Shown here one piece after another: positions 56,692 to 64,000 of a DNA stretch of 64,000 bases; position 1 is the first letter of the stretch; every line of letters starts with the position of its first letter. Location: NCBI GenBank assembly GCA_027603065.1, contig JADGJP010000040.1, forward strand, positions 154,630 through 218,629, in the 5' to 3' direction. The notes beneath the pieces were generated by a model. The model saw only the letters and a program-made list of their open reading frames with translations, did not search any database and was not told the DNA's origin. The stretch comes from Geranomyces variabilis. Its lineage: Eukaryota; Chytridiomycota; Chytridiomycetes; Spizellomycetales; Powellomycetaceae. The translations under genes and the position numbers were made by a program.

Positions 56692-58233
56692 ATGTCCGCT
56701 CCAGGACAGGCGCTGAACCGATGCTTCCGTCTACTTTGCCCAGCCGTGGCGAGGCCGTCTAAAGCGAGCTTGTCGTCATCTGCCTGTCGTCGTTGGCCAC
56801 GCTTACAGCGCGACCAGGAGTCGGAGGAGCAGCAGCAGTCGGCGACCTCACCAGCTGCTCCCTTGCTTTCATACGCACGCCCTCCACGACCTGAGAAACC
56901 TACTCGTCGCCACTATCCAGAACCTGTGATCACAAAGCATCGTCGCGTCCGCATCAACCTCGACCGTATCCGCGCGCTATCCGGCTGGGAAAAGCTGGAG
57001 CTCATGCGCGACTTTCTGCAGCACAAGCAAGTCGAGGATGCTGTGTACACATACACGATTTTGAAAGAAAACGAGCTTGTGGCGCGACTCAAGTATCAAG
57101 AGTATCACGACTTGTTCCATTTACTCCTCACAAATCCAAATACTTACCGGAATGTCATGCTGGACGTACTGTCAAACATTCGGCGATTTGGATACTCACC
57201 AACCCCAAGCATGCTGGCGACACTGATCAAATGCTGCGTCAAATGGCGCGACTTGGAACTTGCCGGTCGAGCGTTTGAAGAGCTGAAGGAAAAGGATCTC
57301 GGCATAGAGGTGGACGCTTACAACTCTATGCTGGAGCTATACGCCGGCGCACACGGCACCGCTCAATTGCAGCGCGGCGCCGACTTGTGGCGCGAGATGG
57401 TCGATTGTGGTGCTGAGCGAAATCAAGAGACGAGTATCCGAGCGATGGAAATTTTCGCGAGGCTGCACCAAGTGGAAACAGTCAAAGAAATATATTCCGA
57501 CCTTATCTCGGACCTTGCCCAGAATCGCCCATCCCCGCGGCACACTTCCGCGCCGTCACAGCAAACGCTTGACAATGCGTATCTTTCGGCTTTGGTGACT
57601 AGCGGCGCCTACGAGGACGCAAAAGCTTTCTTTCAAACTTTCTCTAGGCCGGGAGGTATCCTCGCCGGCGAAGGCCTCAAATCTCCAAAACACTTGGCGA
57701 AAACATTCAACATATTGCTCAAAATGTGCGCGGCTCAGGGTGATGCGTCCCTCGCTGCCGTGTATTGGAAGCAGCTGACCTTGCGCGGCCTACAACCCGA
57801 CGTGGTGCTGTACGGACGCATGATTAGCATCCTTGGCAATGCGGGCAAGCCGGAGACGGCGAGAGAGCTTTTTGACCTCGCCGTTGAGCGCCTTCCCGCT
57901 TCTCCTGGAAGCAAAAAGCTCATGCAGCTGCGCTGCTCGTTACTGGCGGCATATGCTGACGCTGGCGACCTCCCCGCTGCTAGCAAGCTTTTTGAAGAAT
58001 TGCGATCAGAATGCGCGGCTTCTGGAAAGCCCATGCTTCGGAGCGCCGTAGCGGCAATGATTAATGCTCACATCCGCGCTAAGGATTTGACCGGCGCTCT
58101 GCGCATCTGGGAGGAGGCGTATCCATCAAATGAAGATGGGACGGAAGACAATGGCGGACGCGGAATGCTCAGGGCTGATATCATCATGCGGTATCGGGAA
58201 GTAAATCCGGAAACGGAGCCGCTCCCCGCTTGA
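56692..58233 (+). CDS. Pentatricopeptide-repeat protein, probably mitochondrial
   Basis: Single exon, 513 aa. The N-terminus has an Arg/Ser-rich presequence (LNRCFRLLCPAVARPSKASLSS). From about residue 155 there are PPR-like helical pairs: PTPSMLATLIKCCVKWRDLELAGRAFEELKEK, then VDAYNSMLELYAGA, AYLSALVTSGAYEDAKAFF, KTFNILLKMCAAQGDASLAA and VVLYGRMISILGNAGKPETARELFD. Such proteins bind organellar RNA and act in its processing, stability or translation. No SMR or other catalytic C-terminal domain is present. The gene is intronless, unlike nearly all neighbours. Head-to-head with GUF1 and tail-to-tail with IFT74 (54 bases). Confidence 0.87.
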   Translation: MSAPGQALNRCFRLLCPAVARPSKASLSSSACRRWPRLQRDQESEEQQQSATSPAAPLLSYARPPRPEKPTRRHYPEPVITKHRRVRINLDRIRALSGWEKLELMRDFLQHKQVEDAVYTYTILKENELVARLKYQEYHDLFHLLLTNPNTYRNVMLDVLSNIRRFGYSPTPSMLATLIKCCVKWRDLELAGRAFEELKEKDLGIEVDAYNSMLELYAGAHGTAQLQRGADLWREMVDCGAERNQETSIRAMEIFARLHQVETVKEIYSDLISDLAQNRPSPRHTSAPSQQTLDNAYLSALVTSGAYEDAKAFFQTFSRPGGILAGEGLKSPKHLAKTFNILLKMCAAQGDASLAAVYWKQLTLRGLQPDVVLYGRMISILGNAGKPETARELFDLAVERLPASPGSKKLMQLRCSLLAAYADAGDLPAASKLFEELRSECAASGKPMLRSAVAAMINAHIRAKDLTGALRIWEEAYPSNEDGTEDNGGRGMLRADIIMRYREVNPETEPLPA

Positions 58234-58287
58234 TTTAGTTTTCGTAGTTTTTGTATAAATACATTGGCATGTGACGAGGCCCTCAGT

Positions 58288-60419
58288 TTACCGCGCTGGC
58301 GGTATCGACTTCATTCGAATTATTTGTTGGTTGACCTCATCCATCAATGCGGCTACCTGTTTTGAAATGCCCTTATAGTCGCTCTCCGAGTTTTTGGTGC
58401 TTATATCTTGAACGAAAAAAGCACAATGAGTGAGATATTATCGCTCGACCGCGCCGGTCCCAGATATGGCGACTTACATTCTTTCAGATGGAAATTTGTT
58501 CCTTCAATGTGCCGCAAGCGCTGCTCAAGCGTCCCAAGCTGTGCTGCGGTCTCGTTTTCATGCAGGGACGCTTTTTTGGCGTCGTGCTTAGCTGATAAGT
58601 TTTGCTGCACCTGATACCGAAGGGTATCCCGAAGCGTCAAGAGCTGGGTGCGCTCCTTTTCATTTCGCTGTGAAAGATAAAGATAACTGTGTCAGCCAGG
58701 ACGTCGAGTATCGTAAACAAGGTTTATGAACCAACCTCTTTCGCTTCCTCGACGTCGCGCTTGATGCTTTCAACGTCCGAGATTTTCCCAAGTTCACTGC
58801 GAACATTCGACAGCTTGGTACGCAGGTGTGCAAGTTCAGCTGTCATTTTCGTTTCGAGCGAGTTTACTTTCTCGAAATCGCTCAAGCGGCGGTCGCGCTC
58901 TGAATTCATAACAATTCAAGGTACATCAATACGGCTAGCGTGCACGATGCGTGTGTATGAGTCGTGGATTGTACCTTGAATGAGCGCTTCCATGGTCGTT
59001 TCCGAAGTCCGCATCTCTTTCTCCTTAAACTTGAGATCGCCTTGCAAGTCATGAAAGACTTCCGGGGAGGGCAGCGTATCCGGTTTTACCAGTGACTGGC
59101 GGGATGAAGCAGGTCAACATCGAATCTCAAGCGCTTTTAGACTGGGAGTAGCAGCAACTCACACGCATGCGCTCGAGCAACTCGACAATCGTCTGTTCTA
59201 CTCCGGTGTTTCTTTCCTCGGCGTCCGCTTTGCGCTTCTCGAACGAGTCGAGAAATGCTTGCATATCTCGATCGCGCTTAAGCAGTTCCTCGTACTTTGC
59301 ATTCTTTTCCGCCTGGTTCGAGTCAAGCTCCATATCAAGGCCGCTGACCGTTTCTTTCAGCTTGGCAGCCTGGTCTTCGAGTTCCAGGATTTTTCGCTCC
59401 ATGCCCGATGTTTCTTGATTGGCCTCTTTCACCTGGCGTGTGACCGTCAGGTCAGCTTTCTAGCTCGTCGCGAATGCATTGAAAGGGTGAATAACCCGCG
59501 TACCTGTTGTAAGAGTCTGCTCTTCTCCTGAGGACCAGACTCGCCCTCTAGTTCTTTGATTTGCGCCTCCATCTCGGTTTTCTTCTTTGCCAGCTCGGCA
59601 ACTTTTTCACCGAGATGCAAAGCGCGCAATTTGACAGGCTCCTGCTGCAGTTCCTCCTGCAAGTCCGCAGCCTGTTTATCCAACACCGCTAACTCCGCCT
59701 GCTTGGCACCGATCTCTGCGGCGTACGTTCGATTCTCTTCTTTGAGCTCAAGGAAAATGGCCCTTCGCGTGTCGTCAAGCTCCGCAACTTGTTTCTCAGC
59801 CCGCTCTTTCTCAACTTCGATCTGAGACTCTAAATCCCGCACCGCCGCCTCCCTCGCCTGACGCTCCTGAAACACATCATCCAGAACAATCTCGTCGCGC
59901 TCGTTTTTGGCCCGCAATTGCTGGCAATGCCGCTCAATGTCCTCGAGGTCGGTGTCAGTATGCAGTTTGTCGACTAGGGTGTTGAAGTCGCCTAGTGTGC
60001 CCTGAAGCTCACGCAGCTCGCCGGCAAGCCCATCGGCACGTCTTTCAAATGAGGCGTAGTTTGCGTTTTCTTTTGACAAGACATCGTATTCGGCGTTGAG
60101 ACGCGCGAGCTCGGCTGAGAGCAAGTTGATTTTTTGTCGAAGCTCGGATTGAAAGTAGGTAATGTCTTGGATCATCCGTCCAGGACCTAGATGAGAAAGA
60201 GCGTTTAGTAATACCGACAGGGAAAAAGCGTCGCCGCATCCAATAAGCAGGAAGGGTTGTACCCTGCGCTCCGGTTCGCATGCCTCCCAGTCCCTGTTGG
60301 GTCATTGGACGGTCTACTACCTGATACCCGAAACTACCGCGCATGTTGGTTCCAGGTCGTCCGGTAGCGGGCGGACCTGCTCTCGTCTCTATAGCGAGCG
60401 TGTCAGAATTTTCGGCCAT
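58288..60419 (-). CDS. IFT74: IFT74, intraflagellar transport complex B core protein
   Basis: Seven exons (60419-60263, 60186-59504, 59432-59163, 59095-58975, 58899-58736, 58667-58478, 58406-58288) give 567 aa; human IFT74 is 600. The N-terminus is shorter than in animals but keeps DRPMTQQGLGGMRTG. The rest is coiled coil with family blocks: ITYFQSELRQKI, YASFERRADGLAGELRELQG, DFNTLVDKLHTDTD, ERQAREAAVRDLE, EELLKRDRDMQAFLDSFE and the C-terminal TNFHLKE-Y..KNSESDYKGISKQV. IFT74 pairs with IFT81 to bind tubulin cargo. In animals the basic N-terminus strengthens tubulin binding; here it is reduced. Shares a promoter region with kinesin-II, the motor that moves IFT trains. Confidence 0.95.
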
Positions 60420-60844
60420 TTCCGTCGAAAATTCAAGCTGCAGAGTCCTTACTAGGTCCGGCCGCAGTGCCCCCTCCCCGACCTCCCCATGCTGTTGGCA
60501 AAGGTTTTTAGCTCGCTGCAAATACTCTTATGCATCCCGAGTCCCCGTAGACGTACATGAAGTTGCGCCTGACCGGCTGCTTGGCCGGTTCGCCAAAGAT
60601 CCAGTTGGTGGACGGCCTTGAAGCGGGCAATCAATCGTGGGTTAAATTTCTTGTTACAATTGGTGTTCAAACCCTTTTGAACGTACCGTACATTCTTGAT
60701 CAGCGACCGTGAAGTTGCTTCTAAGGTACTGATAACACGGACTGCTTTACGGGAGTTGCTGTTGCACGCGTGCCTGAGAAGACGCGTTGAACGTGTTTTT
60801 AATTGTGAGCTGTCGGAAAATTTCCCCGACCAGCAAATTCGACA
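60420..60844. promoter_or_regulatory. Bidirectional promoter IFT74 / kinesin-II
   Basis: 425 bases between divergent ATGs. I looked for an RFX X-box (GTTNCC...GGNAAC) and found only partial matches (GTTGGCAAAGG near 60493; GTTGCTGTTGC near 60757). No TATA box. Confidence 0.4.
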
Positions 60845-63266
60845 ATGTCGGCCGCCAAAGTCTCTGCCCCAAAACCCTCAACCGAGAATGTCATCGTCAC
60901 GATTAGATGCAGACCCTTTTCTCAAAAGGAAGCAGCAGCAGGGCACAAAAAAATAGTGGCAATCGACCCGCAAACAGCTTTCATCTCGCTCACAAATCCA
61001 AAATCCGAAACCGACGTCAAGAATTTTACGTTTGATGCCGCATTCGATGAAACGTGCAAGCAAGTTGAAGTGTATGATTCGACCGCGCGCATAATTGTGG
61101 ATGCAGTGCTGAGCGGCTTCAACGGGACGGTTTTCTGTTATGGTAAAGCCCGCAGCGTAGTGCGCCTAGAAAAGTGCGACTTTGGTCTCAGCTAACGCTT
61201 GGAACCCCGCCCCATGAGATCAGGTCAAACGGGCACGGGCAAGACCTTCTCCATGCAAGGGATCAGCGAAGTTCCCGAATTGCGTGGAATCATTCCGCAA
61301 GCTTTCCACCACATTTTCTCGCACATTTCGCACCGCTCTACGGAGAAGAAGTTTTTGGTTCGGGTTTCATTCCTGGAAATCTACAATGAGGAGATCAAAG
61401 ACCTCCTCGTCAAGTCGCCGAAAGGTGGAGCGAAAACTGCAGGCTTGGAATTGAAAGAGCATCCCGAAACCGGCGTGTACGTCAAAGATCTTGGCACGCA
61501 TATCGTCAAAAGCGTGCCCGAGATGGAGGCTTTGATGACGCTGGGCAACAAAAGCCGGTCGGTTGGCGCAACGCTGATGAATGAAAACTCGTCGCGTTCG
61601 CACTCCATCTTTACTATTACGGTCGAGAGCTCGGAACCTGGACCGGATGGAAAGGATCGCATCGTTGCGGGCAAGCTGCATCTTGTTGATCTCGCGGGCA
61701 GTGAGCGACAAAATAAAACGGGAGCAAGCGGAGACAGATTGAAGGAGGCTGCAAAGATCAATCTCAGTCTGAGTGCGCTCGGCAACTGCATTAGCGCGCT
61801 TGTGGACGGCAAGAGCTCACATGTTCCATATCGCGACTCAAAGCTGACTAGTAAGCGTTCATACACACAGAAACATAGGTGCACATACCTGTCAGCAGCC
61901 CTAACACACTTTTATCCATTCTCTTTCAGGACTTTTGCAAGACTCGCTAGGTGGAAATGCCAAAACTCTGATGATTGCGACGCTGTCGCCAGCGTCGTAC
62001 AATTACGAAGAGACCGTTTCCACCCTCCGATACGCAAACCGCGCAAAGTCAATCAAGAACAAGCCCAAGGTCAACGAGGACCCCAAGGACGCCATGCTCA
62101 AATCGTGCCAGGAGGAAATCGAGAAGCTAAAGATGGCACTCGCAGCACGGCAAAAGGGCGCTGGCGGAGGTACCCCGGGCCAGCCACGAATCATCACAAA
62201 GGTTGTCAAGAAGCTGGTTGTTAAAAAAGTGCCAAGAATTCGGGAACATCATGCGCAGGCCGATGAAGAAGAGACGGAGGACGAGGAAAGCGAAGACGAT
62301 GTGGAGGAGGAAACTGACGACGTGATTGTGGAGGAGCGCACGGATCAGAACTCTGATACGGAGAACCCGCTCGCTGACTTGGATCCAGAAACGATCAACA
62401 AACTCGAGCAGCAGGTCGAAGCGGAAAAGCAGGCCCTTCTGGCGTCCAAGGACATGCTAACATCCGAAAAGCAGCGGATAGCTGCGGAGCTAGAGCAGCG
62501 TGCAAAAGAGCTCGAAGACGAACGCAACATGCGCGAGATCCTGGCCCAGAAACTTCGCGCGCTGGAAACGCAAATGGTTGTTGGAGGAGGCGAAGAAGGA
62601 GAAGAACCGGATGTTGTCGGAGGATTCCTTAAGCGCATTGAGCATCAGCAGATTCAACTGCAAGAGACCCAGAGCAAGCTACAGGAGCAGGCACTGCGAG
62701 AAACGCTCCTCCAACAACAGCTCGAAGCGCGGCAGGACTTGCATCTGCAAATGGAGGAACATTACGCTTCACTGCAGGAAGAAGTTGACATCAAAACGAA
62801 AAAGCTGGGAAAGCTGTTCACACGGTTGCAAGCTGCCAAGACAGAAATTGGGGACCTTGAGGACGAATTCCGCGCCGAGCGAGAGGACTTTTTGGATACG
62901 ATTCGCGAGCTCACGAGAGAGCTTTCGCTCAAGACAACAATCATTGACAACTTTGTGCCGATAGACGAGCGAAAAAAAGTAGAGTCCGGTGCCGTGTTTG
63001 ACGAAGAAACCGATGAGTGGTTTGTGGCAGGAGTGCTCGAACGGCATCTCGCAAAACGGTGTGAGCGACCGCGGAGCCTCGGGGACACAGTCCGGCGACC
63101 GATATGTAGATATGCAAGAATGATGATGAGCGTCGGCGACCCGAGTCCACGATGGCGGATAGACAACATTTTGACACTGAAGGTATTGGCACAGGAAAGC
63201 ACTCGTCCGGATTAGACCGCGCTCTGACGCACTTTCTCTTTCCAGTTGGACAGCTCTGATCGATAG
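60845..63266 (+). CDS. Kinesin-II (KIF3/FLA10-type) anterograde IFT motor
   Basis: Four exons (60845-61142, 61224-61850, 61930-63182, 63246-63266) give 732 aa. The motor domain starts with [16 protein letters not shown]-loop GQTGTGKT at 100-107 spans the first intron. Switch I is [13 protein letters not shown], switch [17 protein letters not shown], then [14 protein letters not shown] and [18 protein letters not shown] across intron 2. The neck reads [25 protein letters not shown], a kinesin-II hallmark, followed by a Lys patch, an acidic segment and a long coiled coil. The tail [12 protein letters not shown] and NILTLKLDSSDR matches kinesin-II C-termini; the last exon is only 21 nt. Whether it corresponds to KIF3A/FLA10 or KIF3B/FLA8 is unclear. 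With IFT74 it confirms intraflagellar transport. Confidence 0.95.
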
Positions 63267-63620
63267 ATCCCTCAGCACACGTCGCCTTGATGTAATATAT
63301 ATATATTCAAAAAAATGCAAACTACCAGCTGGTCGCTCATGAGACGAAAGAGCTGTTTGGTAGAAATTAGATCTCTCGGATGAGAAACAGACTGAGACAG
63401 GCGTTTGGCGCGGTCGAACGGACAAGGTCAACACAAAAAGGTTGCAATAACATTGGACAGCGAGTGCAAGAATGAGGAAGAGTGAGGAAGATATGATTGA
63501 ATGCAACAAGATCACAGTAAACAACGAATATTATTTATTTTATAACAACAACACAGGTGCCCTTTCCCACACTCTTGCGCTTGCCAAAGTCGTCGTCGCC
63601 GTATCGAGAAAGAGGAGCGG

Positions 63621-63655
63621 AGAAGAGAGGGAGAGAGAGAGAGAGGAAAAAAAAC
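63621..63655. repeat. GA-rich purine tract
   Basis: Purine-only run dominated by GA dinucleotides, followed by poly-A. Lies between kinesin-II and the window end. Confidence 0.7.
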
Positions 63656-63978
63656 GATGGTTAGAAGAAGTTCAGAAACAGCATGAAAGAAAGGCAATCT
63701 CGAACAAAAAGGCAAAGGGAAGCCCCTTGATAGCCTCCTCAGAGTTCCACCGTTTGCATGCCCTTAACATAGCCAACCACCTCGGAGATCCCGCTCCCAA
63801 AGAGCTGACAGTTTTAGACTCACGGAGACGGCAAGGATGGAACTCTTTTGGACCTTAAACACGCCCACTACTCTCTGCATCTCCAGAGCGCAATTAAGCG
63901 TTACGTGCTGCTCATGGCCTCCTCGTCGTGCTTAAGGTGCTACCAAGGGCAGATCGGGATGTGAAAGTACTTGCCTGA

Positions 63979-64000
63979 TGTGTGTGTGTGTGTGTGTGTG
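63979..64000. repeat. (TG)n dinucleotide microsatellite, running off the window
   Basis: At least 11 perfect TG units reach the last base, so the true length is unknown. Confidence 0.9.

Larger units (their letters stand above)
63267..64000. other. Window end: 3' flank of kinesin-II and possible end of a minus-strand gene
   Basis: No complete gene. On the minus strand, a 66-nt open segment (63804-63739) preceded by a splice-acceptor-like CTGTCAG codes LFGSGISEVVGYVKGMQTVEL and a stop; it looks like a terminal exon of a gene starting beyond the window, but I cannot name the family. A plus-strand open frame (63472-63858) is very charged over a GA-rich repeat and is not believed. Confidence 0.3.

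Noticed and set aside
60420-60844. RFX X-box in the IFT74/kinesin promoter
   Set aside because: Only half-matches were present, and RFX control of cilium genes is not established for fungi.
63472-63858. Plus-strand frame of 128 codons near the window end
   Set aside because: Its charged stretch is the translation of the GA-repeat and poly-A; the remainder has no features, and the minus strand has a better terminal-exon candidate.

Overview
The window is a gene-dense stretch of a eukaryotic nuclear genome that looks like a flagellated (zoosporic) fungus, chytrid-like or blastocladiomycete-like. The fungal side is a Zn2Cys6 transcription factor with a fungal regulatory domain, an AP-1/Yap-type bZIP with the NRxAQxxFR signature, and a PNS1/CTL transporter. 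The flagellar side is IFT74, a kinesin-II motor, CFAP57, CCDC148 and a CSPP1/CCDC66-like coiled-coil protein, which non-flagellated fungi lack. Almost every gene is broken by short GT-AG introns (usually 55-90 nt, a few 41-48 nt) with CTAAC/CTRAY-like branch sites. I rebuilt the spliced models by hand; every joined CDS keeps its frame and ends at a stop.

Layout: ASCC3/Slh1 helicase 3' part (1-1977, +); Aquarius (2032-7129, -); CFAP57 (7383-11776, -); bZIP (12795-14558, +); orphan (14800-15396, -); HEI10/CCNB1IP1 RING protein (15874-17435, +); large coiled-coil protein (17468-20263, -); Spen-like RRM protein (20465-24378, +); FRA10AC1 (24589-25679, -); Zn2Cys6 factor (26010-28617, +); orphan (28868-29647, +); a 1.4-kb unassigned stretch; degenerate acyltransferase (31069-32346, +); CCDC148 (32468-35042, -) head-to-head with the CSPP1/CCDC66-like gene (35461-37634, +); NMT1/THI5-type binding domain fused to a Cys-rich and membrane part (37940-40848, -); PEHE-like protein (41347-42168, -); HAD hydrolase (42190-43282, -); NDUFB4-like (43814-44323, -); ETF-beta (44687-45717, +); mitochondrial IF-3 with extra N-domains (45823-46911, -); RNase H2 catalytic subunit (47096-48374, +); orphan (48421-49146, +); 50-aa conserved protein (49304-49561, -); expansin-like membrane protein (49732-50684, +); choline-transporter-like protein (50942-53583, -); GUF1/LepA (54134-56464, -); PPR protein (56692-58233, +); IFT74 (58288-60419, -) head-to-head with kinesin-II (60845-63266, +).

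Themes: five cilium/basal-body genes, two of the pairs sharing divergent promoters; mitochondrial function (ETF-beta, IF-3, GUF1, PPR, NDUFB4-like); RNA processing (Aquarius, ASCC3, Spen-like, FRA10AC1). No rRNA, tRNA, transposon, CRISPR or viral remnant was recognised. The most novel object is the predicted secreted/membrane protein at 37940-40848, which joins a bacterial-type substrate-binding domain, a GCC2/GCC3-like Cys-rich module, several membrane segments and a cytoplasmic coiled coil; it could be a zoospore surface sensor (inference).
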